Position numbers and translations under genes: made by a program. Of a stretch of DNA of 64,000 bases, positions 37,338 to 46,524 are shown piece by piece. The notes under the pieces are model-generated. The model saw only the letters and a list, made by a program, of their open reading frames with translations. It ran no database searches and had not been told where the DNA came from. How positions within the stretch are numbered: position 1 is the stretch's first letter; the number at the start of each line of letters is the position of its first letter. Origin of the DNA: Lutibacter citreus (GTDB taxonomy: Bacteria; Bacteroidota; Bacteroidia; Flavobacteriales; Flavobacteriaceae); contig NZ_QEIH01000002.1 in assembly GCF_003260195.1 (NCBI RefSeq), forward strand, positions 558,001 through 622,000, read 5' to 3'.

Positions 37338-37916
37338 ATGTTAGAATTCTTCAAAGAAATGTCTTCTCTTGAACAAACTTATTGGTTAATTGCTATCGCA
37401 GGATCTGCAGTGTTTTTAGTTATTTTTCTTTTAACATTTATTGGAGGTGGAGATACTGATATGGAAGCTGATGCTGACAATTTTGAAGCTGATGATGGAG
37501 GTGTAGGGTTTCAATTTTTCACATTTAAAGGGCTAGTAGGTTTTTTTACCATATTTGGGTGGACAGGAGTAACTTGTATTGATAACGGATTGTCTACTAC
37601 TACAACATTAATAACTTCAACAATTGCTGGTTTGGTAATGATGATACTTACTTCATTACTTTTCTTTTGGATGCATAAATTAGCTGAATCGGGAACGTTA
37701 CAAGTTAAAAATGCAATTGGGGTAATTTGCGAGGTTTATTTACCAATTGGTGCCAATCGTTCTAAAATGGGAAAAGTGCAAATTAAGGTACAAGGTAGTT
37801 TGCGAGAACTAGAAGCAATTACCGATGAAAATGAAGATTTAAAAACTGGTGCTATGGTAAAAGTTACCGAAATTGTTAGTGCCGAAATATTACTAGTACA
37901 GAAATTAACTCAATAA
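37338..37916 (+). CDS. NfeD/YqiJ-like membrane OB-fold protein
   Basis: 192 residues. Three hydrophobic segments (about 15-40, 63-77 and 90-112), an acidic stretch between the first two, and a C-terminal beta domain (about 120-192) of the NfeD OB-fold kind. It sits 8 bases before a flotillin gene, the usual arrangement, where NfeD-like proteins help anchor or assemble flotillin in membrane microdomains. It is the first gene of a run ending at 44245. Confidence 0.85.
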   Translation: MLEFFKEMSSLEQTYWLIAIAGSAVFLVIFLLTFIGGGDTDMEADADNFEADDGGVGFQFFTFKGLVGFFTIFGWTGVTCIDNGLSTTTTLITSTIAGLVMMILTSLLFFWMHKLAESGTLQVKNAIGVICEVYLPIGANRSKMGKVQIKVQGSLRELEAITDENEDLKTGAMVKVTEIVSAEILLVQKLTQ

Positions 37917-37924
37917 AAATAACT

Positions 37925-39556
37925 ATGAATTTATTACCCTTACAAATAGCAGCAACGGGAGTTTACCTGGTTGGAGCTATTATTTTTATCTTAGTTGTAT
38001 TCTTCTTTTCAATGATAAGAAGGTACAAACGTTGTCCGTCTGATAGAATTTTAGTCGTTTACGGAAAAACAGGCGGAGGACAATCTGCAAAATGTATTCA
38101 TGGTGGAGCGGCTTTTATTTGGCCTATAATTCAAGATTATGAATTTTTAGATTTAACTCCAATGTCTATTGAAGTAAATCTAACAAATGCATTAAGTAAG
38201 CAAAATATTCGTGTAAACGTACCTTCTCGTTTTACAATTGGTATTTCAACAGAGCCAAGTGTTATGCAAAATGCTGCAGAACGTTTATTAGGTTTACAAT
38301 TAGACGCTGTACAAGATTTGGCCCAAGAAATTATTTTTGGTCAATTGCGTTTAGTAGTTGCTTCAATGGATATTGAAGAAATTAATTCAGATAGAGATAA
38401 ATTTTTATCACATATTACACATAGTGTTGAAGCTGAATTAAAGAAAGTTGGTTTAAAATTAATTAATGTTAATATTACTGATATTCATGATGAGTCTGGG
38501 TATATAGAAGCGTTAGGTAAAGAAGCTGCCGCAAAAGCAATTAATGAGGCTAAAGTATCGGTGGCTCAAAAATTAAGAGATGGATCTATTGGTGAAGCTG
38601 AAGCGCATCAAGATCAAAGAGTTCGTGTTGCCGATGCTTTAGCGAAAGCAAAAATTGGAGAAGCTGAAGCCAACCAAACAGAACGTGTACAAGTTGCAGA
38701 TAAAGTTGCAACTGCAAAAATTGGAGAAGCAAATGCAAACCAAAAAGAACGTATTCAAACGGCTGATGCTAATGCAAAAGCAAAAATTGGTGAGGCAGAA
38801 GCACAACAAGTTGAACGTGTTAAAACTGCTGTTGCCAATGCAAAAGCAATTGAAGGAGAAAATATTTCTAAAATTGAAATTGCCGAATCTGATGCTTTAA
38901 GACGTGAACGTGAAGCTGAAGCTGCAAAAAGAGCAATTGCCGCTGAAAAAGTACAAGCTGCAAAAGCATTAGAAGAAGCATATGCTGCCGAACAAATAGC
39001 TGAAATAGCAAGAGCAAAACGTAAAGAAGCTGAACAATTAGCAGATATTGTTGTACCTGCTCAAATAGATAAACAAAAAGTTGAAATTAACGCAGAAGCC
39101 CAAGCGGAACAAATAAGACGTATTGCAAAAGGTGAAGCGGATGCTATTTTTATGAAAAAAGAAGCAGAAGCAAAAGGTATTTTTGAAATCTTAACAAAAC
39201 AAGCACAAGGTTTAGATGAAATTGTAAAAGCTGCTGGCGATGACGCTCAAAATGCTGCTTTATTATTAATTGCAGATAAATTACCTGAGTTGGTTAAAAC
39301 ACAAGCTGAAGCGATTAAAAATATTAAAATTGATAAAATAACTGTTTGGGAAAATGGTGGAGGTAAAGATGGTAAAACATCAACTTCTAACTTTATTTCT
39401 GGTATGTATAAAGCAGTACCACCATTACAAGAAATGTTTAATATGGCTGGTATGGAATTGCCAGAATATTTAAAAGGAAAAGATATTAAAAACATTGATG
39501 CTGAAAACATTGTTGAGTCTAAAAGTAAAGCAGAACCGGATAGTGAAAAAGATTAA
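37925..39556 (+). CDS. Flotillin / SPFH-domain protein (YqiK-like)
   Basis: 543 residues. One N-terminal transmembrane helix (about 10-30), an SPFH/Band-7 domain (about 35-220), then a long alanine- and glutamate-rich coiled coil (about 205-430) and a less ordered tail. Within the coiled coil are four 22-residue repeats (see 38585-38848). Flotillins oligomerise to organise ordered membrane patches. Neighbours are NfeD-like and mechanosensitive-channel genes, which suggests membrane stress management. Confidence 0.93.
   Translation: MNLLPLQIAATGVYLVGAIIFILVVFFFSMIRRYKRCPSDRILVVYGKTGGGQSAKCIHGGAAFIWPIIQDYEFLDLTPMSIEVNLTNALSKQNIRVNVPSRFTIGISTEPSVMQNAAERLLGLQLDAVQDLAQEIIFGQLRLVVASMDIEEINSDRDKFLSHITHSVEAELKKVGLKLINVNITDIHDESGYIEALGKEAAAKAINEAKVSVAQKLRDGSIGEAEAHQDQRVRVADALAKAKIGEAEANQTERVQVADKVATAKIGEANANQKERIQTADANAKAKIGEAEAQQVERVKTAVANAKAIEGENISKIEIAESDALRREREAEAAKRAIAAEKVQAAKALEEAYAAEQIAEIARAKRKEAEQLADIVVPAQIDKQKVEINAEAQAEQIRRIAKGEADAIFMKKEAEAKGIFEILTKQAQGLDEIVKAAGDDAQNAALLLIADKLPELVKTQAEAIKNIKIDKITVWENGGGKDGKTSTSNFISGMYKAVPPLQEMFNMAGMELPEYLKGKDIKNIDAENIVESKSKAEPDSEKD
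38585..38848 (+). repeat. Four tandem 66-bp coding repeats in flotillin
   Basis: Residues 221-308 contain four 22-residue units of the type KIGEAEANQ-x-ERVQ-x-AD, followed by five variable residues. The DNA units are similar but not identical. Twenty-two residues equal two hendecads, fitting a coiled coil. Confidence 0.8.
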
Positions 39557-39562
39557 TTTTTA

Positions 39563-39603
39563 TTCAACTATCTATATTAATTCATTTCATATAGGTAGTT
39601 GAA
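39563..39603 (+). promoter_or_regulatory. Intercistronic hairpin between flotillin and MscS
   Basis: Arms TTCAACTATCTATAT and ATATAGGTAGTTGAA pair over 15 positions with one G-U, leaving an 11-base loop. No T run follows, so it is more likely an RNA processing or stability element, or a leaky terminator. Confidence 0.5.
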
Positions 39604-39621
39604 CTTAAAACTTTTATAAAG

Positions 39622-40527
39622 ATGGAAGATCAATTAAAAGAATTATTATACAATCCTACTGTTGGAAAAATAGCAACTATTTTAATTGGTATCATTATTA
39701 TTTGGTTTGTAATAAAAGCTATTCAGAAAAAATTTATTTCAAAATTAAAAAATAGCAACCACCGTTATAAAACAAAAAAGATCTCAACATTTGCAGGTTA
39801 TTTGTTTTCTATTCTGCTAATAGCTATAATTTACAGCAACAAATTAGGTGGTTTTACAATTGCTTTAGGAGTTGCCGGAGCCGGTATTGCATTTGCTTTA
39901 CAAGAAGTTATTGCGTCTTTTGCAGGTTGGTTGGCTATTTTATTTGGTGGTTTTTATAAAACGGGAGACAGAGTTCAATTAGGTGGAATTAAAGGTGATG
40001 TGATGGATATTGGAGTTTTAAGAACTACTGTTATGGAAATTGGCCAATGGGTTGATGGTGATTTATATAATGGAAGAATTGTGTTAATTGCCAATAGTTT
40101 TATTTTTAAAGAACCTGTTTTTAATTATTCGGGAGATTTTCCATTTTTATGGGATGAAATTAAAATTCCCATTCAATATGGAAGTAATTATGAAAAAGCG
40201 AAAATTTTATTTATTGAAATAGCTAAAAAAACTGTAGGTGATTTAACCAATGTTTCGCAGGAAAAATGGAATGCGCTTCAAAAAGAATTTTTATTAGAAA
40301 ACGCTCAAACAGAGCCAATGGTTACTCTTGTAGCAAATGACAATTGGGTTGAATTTACCTTGCGATATGTTGTTCATTTTAGAAAAAGAAGGCTTACAAA
40401 ATCCGAATTATTTACTCAAATATTAACTGAAGTTGAAAAAACAAATGGAGAAATTAAATTTGCTTCGGCAACCTTTCAATTAGTTGAAACTCCTGATTTT
40501 AATGTTAATATTTCAAACAAAACTTAA
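39622..40527 (+). CDS. Mechanosensitive ion channel (MscS family)
   Basis: 301 residues. Membrane helices at about 15-33 and 55-75, then the pore helix rich in Gly and Ala (ALGVAGAGIAFALQEVIASFAG, quoted in two parts: ALGVAGAGIAF and ALQEVIASFAG), followed by the MscS beta domain (FKTGDRVQLGGIKGDVMDIG-like segment) and a C-terminal alpha/beta part. Releases solutes on osmotic downshock. The stop abuts the next start with no gap. Confidence 0.92.
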   Translation: MEDQLKELLYNPTVGKIATILIGIIIIWFVIKAIQKKFISKLKNSNHRYKTKKISTFAGYLFSILLIAIIYSNKLGGFTIALGVAGAGIAFALQEVIASFAGWLAILFGGFYKTGDRVQLGGIKGDVMDIGVLRTTVMEIGQWVDGDLYNGRIVLIANSFIFKEPVFNYSGDFPFLWDEIKIPIQYGSNYEKAKILFIEIAKKTVGDLTNVSQEKWNALQKEFLLENAQTEPMVTLVANDNWVEFTLRYVVHFRKRRLTKSELFTQILTEVEKTNGEIKFASATFQLVETPDFNVNISNKT

Positions 40528-41730
40528 ATGTTTTTATCCACACAATTAGATCCAACGGTGACCTTTGTATCTATTCTGGCTATACTTATTATAATATTTG
40601 GTTTAATTCTTAAAAGATTTAAACAACCTTACATTATTGGTTATATTATGATTGGCGCTTTAATAGGTGAACACGGAATTGGCTTGATAAAAGATTCTGA
40701 TTCCATTCATCATTTAGGTGAAATTGGAATTATTTTACTGCTCTTTTTTATAGGGATGGAAATTAGCTTACCCGAATTGGTAAAGCAATGGAAATTAGCA
40801 GTTGTTAGTACTTTACTGCAAGTAGGTTTTAGTGTTTTAACTGTAATAATTATTGGTTATTTCTTTAATTGGAATATTGAGCGCTCTGTTATTTTAGGCT
40901 TTGTAATTGCTTTAAGTAGTTCTGCCGTTATTATAAAAATAATTCAGGATAAAAACCTGATATCTACTCGAATTGGTAAAAATGTATTAAGTATTTTATT
41001 AATGCAAGATATTATAATTGTTCCATTACTAATTATAACTTCGGTAGTTGGCGGTAAGGAAGAATCTTTAGAAAATATTATTTTAATGGTAATAGGAGGG
41101 TTAGTAGTAATGGCTATTTTAATTTACATTTATATTAAAAGAAGTATAAAATTACCATTTGCAAATAAAATTGAAAACGACCATGAATTACAGGTTTTTG
41201 CTGCCATTTTATTGTGTTTTGGAGGTGCTCTTTTAGTTTCAGCTTTTGGAATTTCTCCTGCCTTAGGAGCTTTTGTAGGTGGAATGGTAATGCACGTTTC
41301 TACTGCAACGGATTGGATTTATGACACCTTGCACTCTTTTCGGGTTTTATTTGTAGCGCTATTTTTTGTGAGTATTGGACTTCAAATTGATTTTCAATTT
41401 ATTGTTGAAAATTATGTTGTAATCACACTAGTGTTATTATCGGTTTACTTAACCAATCATTTTATAAATTCATTTATCTTAAAATTATTTTCGTGTAAAT
41501 GGCATGAGGCAATTTTAGGAGGTGCTTTATTGGCTCAAATTGGTGAGTTAAGTTTTTTAATCAGCTCATCTGCATTTTCGTTAGGAATTTTAGGTGATTT
41601 TGGTTATAAATTCACCATTAGTTTAATTTCATTAACATTATTAATAAGTCCGTTTTATATTTCAATTACTGAAAAACTATTAAAGATTTATCAGAAAAAG
41701 AAAATTATGAGACTTAATAATTTAAGTTAA
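40528..41730 (+). CDS. Kef-type cation:proton antiporter (CPA2)
   Basis: 400 residues with about 12 membrane helices, no TrkA-N domain. The start YIIGYIMIGALIGEHGIG and the FFVSIGLQIDFQF segment are typical of CPA2 antiporters exchanging K+ or Na+ for H+. Its ATG directly follows the MscS stop. Pairing with MscS suggests joint control of ion balance and turgor. Confidence 0.92.
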   Translation: MFLSTQLDPTVTFVSILAILIIIFGLILKRFKQPYIIGYIMIGALIGEHGIGLIKDSDSIHHLGEIGIILLLFFIGMEISLPELVKQWKLAVVSTLLQVGFSVLTVIIIGYFFNWNIERSVILGFVIALSSSAVIIKIIQDKNLISTRIGKNVLSILLMQDIIIVPLLIITSVVGGKEESLENIILMVIGGLVVMAILIYIYIKRSIKLPFANKIENDHELQVFAAILLCFGGALLVSAFGISPALGAFVGGMVMHVSTATDWIYDTLHSFRVLFVALFFVSIGLQIDFQFIVENYVVITLVLLSVYLTNHFINSFILKLFSCKWHEAILGGALLAQIGELSFLISSSAFSLGILGDFGYKFTISLISLTLLISPFYISITEKLLKIYQKKKIMRLNNLS

Positions 41731-41741
41731 AAAGGAAGATT

Positions 41742-42029
41742 ATGAGTTTTGGAGGTCATGTAAATGATATGTTGAATAGAGTGAAGCAAAATGCAGCTTT
41801 AAAAAACGCACGAAAAGGAAAATTTAAAGGAGGGAATGATTATTCCCACACAAAGTACTCAAAAACAACATATGATCTTCCGGAACTATCAGAAGAAGAA
41901 TTAACCAAGGTTAAACAAAAAATTAAAGATGAAGCAAAAGAAGACCAAAAAAAACAGAAAATTATTTGGGTTTCGGGAGCGTTAATACTTTTAATTCTAT
42001 TGTTAATATTTAATTTTATTACTTTTTAA
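41742..42029 (+). CDS. Small tail-anchored membrane protein
   Basis: 95 residues. A basic N-terminal half (KNARKGKFKGG), a charged helix at about 50-72 and one C-terminal transmembrane helix (about 75-93). No family recognised beyond similar flavobacterial hypotheticals. It lies 11 bases after the antiporter and 11 before DUF2157, so it is co-transcribed. Confidence 0.75.
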   Translation: MSFGGHVNDMLNRVKQNAALKNARKGKFKGGNDYSHTKYSKTTYDLPELSEEELTKVKQKIKDEAKEDQKKQKIIWVSGALILLILLLIFNFITF

Positions 42030-42040
42030 AAATCGTTTTA

Positions 42041-43327
42041 ATGAACATTTCAAAAGATTTAAAAGAACTTGTTGAAGCTAACGTAATTTCAGAAGATATT
42101 GCGGGCAACATACAAGCTTTTTATAATAAGAAAGAAAACACTTCACCCAATAAACTGTTTATTGTATTTGGTATTTTAGGGGCGCTTTTAGTAGGGCTTG
42201 GAATAATCTTAATTTTAGCTCATAACTGGGATAACTTATCTAGGTTAACAAAAACAGTTATTGCTTTTATACCGTTAGTAATTGGCCAACTATTATGTGG
42301 GTTCACTTTATTAAAAAAGAATAACAATACAACTTGGATAGAAAGCTCCTCTGTATTTTTGTTTTTTGGTGTTGGAGCAAGTATTTCATTAATCAGTCAG
42401 ATTTATAATATACCGGGTAACATTACTTCGTTTACAATTACTTGGATGCTTTTATGTTTGCCTTTGGTGTATTTAATGAAATCTAATTCAATTGGCTTTT
42501 TATATATTATTGGAATTACATTTTATGCTTGTAAAATAGGTTATTGGACTTACCCTCATGTTGAAACTTATGTGTATTGGCTTTTACTTTTATTAATACT
42601 TCCAAATTATTATTTACTTTATAAAAAGAGTCCTAAAAGTAATTTTCTGGTTTTTTATAATTGGTTAATTCCATTATCTATTATCATTTCATTGGGAACA
42701 GTTGCAACTTATTTTGAAGAAATTATGTTTGCTGCTTATTTAAGTATTTTAGGGGTTTATTATTTAATTGGAAATTCAAACTATTTTAAAGCTCAAAAAT
42801 TAAGAAATAATAGTTTTTTAGTATTAGGGTCATTGGGAACTATTGGAGTGTTACTATCATTAAGTTTTAGTTGGTATTGGGATGATTTATTAAATATACA
42901 ATTTCAATATAATGGGTTTAAACCTTATGCTGAAATAATTGTCACATCAATATTTTCAATAATTGCATTTATTCTTCTTTTGAAACAATTCAGAAAAGAA
43001 TTTATTAAAAAAAGCACTTTAATAGAGTTTGTTTTTATCCTGTTTATTATATTGTTTTTAATAGGTTTAAAAACATCTTTTCCTGTAATAATTATCAATT
43101 TATTAGTTTTCTTAATTGGGATTTTAACCATTAGAGAAGGAGCGCGAAAAAATCATTTAGGCATTTTAAATTATGGTTTATTAATTATTACTGCATTAGT
43201 AATTTGCAGATTTTTTGATACAGATTTAAGCTTTATAATAAGAGGATTATTATTTATTTCTGTTGGAGTAGGGTTTTTTATAACAAATTATTGGATGCTA
43301 AAAAAAAGAAAAAGTAATGAAAAATAA
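42041..43327 (+). CDS. DUF2157-domain membrane protein
   Basis: 428 residues. A short soluble N-terminus (about 1-40) is followed by about 12 hydrophobic helices. The GALLVGLGIILILAHNWDNL block is the DUF2157 signature. Function unknown; it typically pairs with GDYXXLXY proteins, as here, where the genes overlap by 11 bases. Confidence 0.85.
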   Translation: MNISKDLKELVEANVISEDIAGNIQAFYNKKENTSPNKLFIVFGILGALLVGLGIILILAHNWDNLSRLTKTVIAFIPLVIGQLLCGFTLLKKNNNTTWIESSSVFLFFGVGASISLISQIYNIPGNITSFTITWMLLCLPLVYLMKSNSIGFLYIIGITFYACKIGYWTYPHVETYVYWLLLLLILPNYYLLYKKSPKSNFLVFYNWLIPLSIIISLGTVATYFEEIMFAAYLSILGVYYLIGNSNYFKAQKLRNNSFLVLGSLGTIGVLLSLSFSWYWDDLLNIQFQYNGFKPYAEIIVTSIFSIIAFILLLKQFRKEFIKKSTLIEFVFILFIILFLIGLKTSFPVIIINLLVFLIGILTIREGARKNHLGILNYGLLIITALVICRFFDTDLSFIIRGLLFISVGVGFFITNYWMLKKRKSNEK

Positions 43328-43904
43328 AAAGTTATTATTCACATTATTTATTGCTGTTGTTATCGCTCAATTATTTGTTCCATTTAAAATGATTTTGAGT
43401 AAAGAGGACACATTAAAGACTGGGACACCGTATAAATTTATAACTGCCCCAATTGATCCAACAGATCCTTTTAGAGGAAAATTTATAGTACTTAGTTTTA
43501 TAGAAAATGAGTTTAATATTGAAGATGAAAAAGAATGGAAAAGAAATGAAATAATTTTTGTACTTCTTCAAAATAATAAGGATGGTTTTGCAACTATAAA
43601 AAGTATTGTAAAAGAAAAACCAGCTGAAACTTCTAATGATTTTATTGAAGCAAAAGTTGATAGAGTATATGCAACTGAGAAAAATAAACGTATACTTATT
43701 CAGTATCCTTTTGAGCGATATTACATGGAAGAATTTAAAGCTAAAGATGCTGAAAATACTTATAGAGAATCTCAAAGAGATAACATGAACAAAACTTATG
43801 CTTTAGTTTATGTTAAAAATGGAGAAGCTGTTTTAAAAGATGTTTTAATAAATGGAAAACCTATAAAACAAATTGTAGAAGAAAATTCTGCCACAAATAA
43901 ATAA
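43317..43904 (+). CDS. GDYXXLXY-domain protein
   Basis: 195 residues. One N-terminal membrane anchor (about 6-24), then an extracytoplasmic domain. The PIDPTDPFRGKFIVLSF segment corresponds to the GDYxxLxY motif of this family, in a diverged form, and YPFERYYMEE is its second landmark. Its ATG overlaps the DUF2157 stop by 11 bases. Function unknown. Confidence 0.82.
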   Translation: MKNKKLLFTLFIAVVIAQLFVPFKMILSKEDTLKTGTPYKFITAPIDPTDPFRGKFIVLSFIENEFNIEDEKEWKRNEIIFVLLQNNKDGFATIKSIVKEKPAETSNDFIEAKVDRVYATEKNKRILIQYPFERYYMEEFKAKDAENTYRESQRDNMNKTYALVYVKNGEAVLKDVLINGKPIKQIVEENSATNK

Positions 43905-43963
43905 TAACTTTTTTAGTTTTAGTGAGTTCTTTATATTTACCAAAAAAATATAAAAACATTCTT

Positions 43964-44245
43964 ATGATCTCAGTAAATGAATACTTTAACGCAACAGTAA
44001 AATCTCTTGGTTATTCTTCAAAAAATGGAAAGTCTACAATTGGAGTTATGGAAGATGGCGAATATGAATTTGGTACATCATCTCATGAAAAAATGACGGT
44101 TATTGAAGGTGAATTAATTGCTCAATTACCAAATACTACAGATTGGAAATCTTTTAAAGCAGGAGAATCATTTGAAGTTGAAGCGAATTCATCATTTAAA
44201 GTTAAATCTGTTGGACAAACTTCTTATTTATGTACTTATAATTAG
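43964..44245 (+). CDS. ppnP: Pyrimidine/purine nucleoside phosphorylase PpnP (DUF1255)
   Basis: 93 residues from ATG 43964, the length of E. coli PpnP; an in-frame GTG at 43922 would add 14 residues and is less likely. A cupin fold with SIGVMEDGEYEF-like strand, EEMTVIEGEL-type turn (here KMTVIEGEL), TDWKSFKAG and the TSYLCTY end. It splits nucleosides with phosphate to base and ribose-1-phosphate. Last gene of the flotillin-to-ppnP run, followed by a terminator. Confidence 0.92.
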   Translation: MISVNEYFNATVKSLGYSSKNGKSTIGVMEDGEYEFGTSSHEKMTVIEGELIAQLPNTTDWKSFKAGESFEVEANSSFKVKSVGQTSYLCTYN

Positions 44246-44263
44246 TATTAATAAATTTAAAAT

Positions 44264-44294
44264 ACAAGTAAGCTTTTAAATAAAGCTTACTTGT
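44264..44294. terminator. Bidirectional terminator
   Basis: Perfect 12-base arms ACAAGTAAGCTT / AAGCTTACTTGT with a 7-base loop, between the convergent ppnP and histidine-kinase genes. The flanks are AT-rich rather than a pure T run. Confidence 0.7.
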
Positions 44295-44298
44295 TAAA

Positions 44299-46398
44299 CT
44301 ATTCGCATTTTAAAGGTAAAGAAACATAAAATTTACTTCCTTCTCCTTCTATACTTTCAACCCAAATTTTACTTTTATTTTTGGTTATAAATTCATAACA
44401 TAGGATTAATCCCAATCCTGTTCCTTTTTCATTTGATGTTCCGTTACGACTAACATTTTTTTCAACCTTAAATAAATCATCAATAATAGATTTATCCATT
44501 CCAATTCCAAAATCTTGAAAACAAACCTCTACATTATTTTTATTTAACTTTGAGGTTAATAAAATTTCACCTCCAATTGAACTAAATTTGATGGCATTGT
44601 TAAATAGGTTAGAAAAGGCTATTTTCATAGTGTCATTATCAACACAAACTTCTATGTTTTTATCTATATGATTATTTACTTTAATTTTTTTAATTGAAGC
44701 GGAACCTAAATAAGCTATAATACTATTGTCAATTAAGTCTTTCAAATTAAGTTCCTCTCTTTTAATATCTATAAATCCTCTTTGAGACCTTGCCCAATTA
44801 AGTAAGTTTTCCAATAAATTAAAAGTTGATTCTGATACGTTTTCTATATTTTGAATCATCTGTATTCGTTTTTCATCACTATACAATTTATAATTATTGG
44901 ATAGTAACTTACTAAAGCCAAAAATTGAGTTAAACGGACTTTTTAAATCGTGCGCAATTATTGAAAAAAACTTATCTTTTGTTGCGTTTAACTTTTGAAG
45001 TTTCTTTTCACTTTCCTCTAATTTTTTAATATTAGTTTCAAGTAATAATTTTTGACTAATAATAGTTGCATGCTGCTGTTTTAAAATCTTATTTTTTTTA
45101 CGAACCTTTAAAAAATAATACATAACAACCCCTATAATTACCAAAAGAATTAATATGATAATAATAGTTCTACTAATTAATTCTTTTTTCTTTGTAGCTG
45201 CATTTTCTAATTGTTGATTTTTTAAAGTTTGTTCAAGTTTTAACTTTTCAATTTCATTCGTTCTTTTTTGATCATCAAAATCACTTAAAAAACTTGCAAC
45301 ACTGTTATTTTTTAAAGAATCTATGGATGTATTTGCCTTTTGTAAAGAATAAAAAGCCTTTTTATAAAGCCCCGTATTAACATATGCTTCAGCTCTTTTT
45401 TTATAAATTTCAGGAAATTCTTCATGTACATTTATAGATTTTGAATAGGATAAACACTTATCAAAATATTTAATACTTTCCTTAAATAAATTCTGATAAA
45501 AATACCATTCTGCTTGTTTTCTATAAACTCTAGATTTTATTTGCCTAATGTTTTTTTCTTCACTAATTACTGCAGCCGAGTCAATATAATTTTTAGCTAA
45601 TTTAAAATCTTTTATACCTATATAATAACCCGATAAAGATAAATACAAATAAGACTGAAGATATTCACTATCTACACTAGGTAATAATTTTTTTACGTTT
45701 TTATAATCTTCTTCGGCTTCCTTAAACTTATTATTTTCAACTTTTACAACTCCTATATTTGAATATAAGATAGCTAAGCCACTTACTGTTCTTTTCTGTT
45801 TAAGAAGCTCTAATTTTAGTGATTTATTAAAATATAACAATGAGAAATTATAATTATCTAGCTTCTTGTAAATAGAACCAATATTATTATAAATGATAGC
45901 CATGCTAACTGTATCCTTTAGATGTTCAGCATAATTTAAAGCCTTTAAATTGTAATCCAGGCTTTTTAATTGACTAGAACCGTAAGAAGCCACATAAGCC
46001 ATGCCTTTGTAACAATCTAAAATATTTACAGTATCTTTTTCTTCTTTAAAAAGCTCTAAAGCAGCATCAAAATTTTCAAGAGCAACATTAACATTACCCT
46101 TTTCAATCATTCCTCTAGCCGTAAATGAATAAGACACTGCCAGTTCTTTTCTGTACTTTATATCTTTTGCAATTTGCATTGCTTTATTGCTATAAAATAA
46201 TGAACTATCAATATTTATTCCTCCAAATAAATAAGCTAATTTATTATTGTTTTCAACAAGTTTTTTTTGATTTTTTTCAAGGGAGTTTAAATTTCTAATT
46301 GAATCGATATCATGCTGTTCTTGTGCATTTATATTTGAAAAACATAAAATAGTTAAACAGTAAATGATAAAAACTACGAGGGGAATAGATGTTTTCAT
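44299..46398 (-). CDS. TPR-repeat sensor histidine kinase
   Basis: 699 residues from ATG 46398; an upstream start at 46488 would put a lysine-rich leader before the clear signal peptide (MKTSIPLVVFIIYCL, cut near NINAQ). A periplasmic array of TPR repeats (about 55-360) is followed by a coiled coil, one transmembrane helix (about 405-425) and a kinase core: HisKA FFSIIAHDLKSPFNSIFGF, N-box FSNLFNNAIKFSSIGG, G1 DFGIGMDKS and G2 GTGLGLILCYE. No response regulator is adjacent. Confidence 0.93.
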   Translation of the reverse strand: MKTSIPLVVFIIYCLTILCFSNINAQEQHDIDSIRNLNSLEKNQKKLVENNNKLAYLFGGINIDSSLFYSNKAMQIAKDIKYRKELAVSYSFTARGMIEKGNVNVALENFDAALELFKEEKDTVNILDCYKGMAYVASYGSSQLKSLDYNLKALNYAEHLKDTVSMAIIYNNIGSIYKKLDNYNFSLLYFNKSLKLELLKQKRTVSGLAILYSNIGVVKVENNKFKEAEEDYKNVKKLLPSVDSEYLQSYLYLSLSGYYIGIKDFKLAKNYIDSAAVISEEKNIRQIKSRVYRKQAEWYFYQNLFKESIKYFDKCLSYSKSINVHEEFPEIYKKRAEAYVNTGLYKKAFYSLQKANTSIDSLKNNSVASFLSDFDDQKRTNEIEKLKLEQTLKNQQLENAATKKKELISRTIIIILILLVIIGVVMYYFLKVRKKNKILKQQHATIISQKLLLETNIKKLEESEKKLQKLNATKDKFFSIIAHDLKSPFNSIFGFSKLLSNNYKLYSDEKRIQMIQNIENVSESTFNLLENLLNWARSQRGFIDIKREELNLKDLIDNSIIAYLGSASIKKIKVNNHIDKNIEVCVDNDTMKIAFSNLFNNAIKFSSIGGEILLTSKLNKNNVEVCFQDFGIGMDKSIIDDLFKVEKNVSRNGTSNEKGTGLGLILCYEFITKNKSKIWVESIEGEGSKFYVSLPLKCE

Positions 46399-46501
46399 TT
46401 TTATTTTTAAATAACATATAAAGGTAGTTGTTTTCAGATGAATTAGTCCTATGTTTTTATTTAAAAAAAGAATCAAAAAATAAAGCAATAGTATTATCCT
46501 T

Positions 46502-46509
46502 TAAATTTG
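46502..46509 (+). promoter_or_regulatory. Candidate -7 box of the FAD protein gene
   Basis: TAAATTTG fits TAnnTTTG, 15 bases before ATG 46525. The alternative TTG start at 46507 lies inside it, which favours the ATG. A second match, TAATTTTG, is at 46512. Confidence 0.4.
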
Positions 46510-46524
46510 ATTAATTTTGCCGCT

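Noticed and set aside
43413-43775. 120-residue minus-strand ORF
   Set aside because: It lies opposite the GDYXXLXY gene and consists of Phe, Ile and Ser runs expected from an AT-rich antisense frame.
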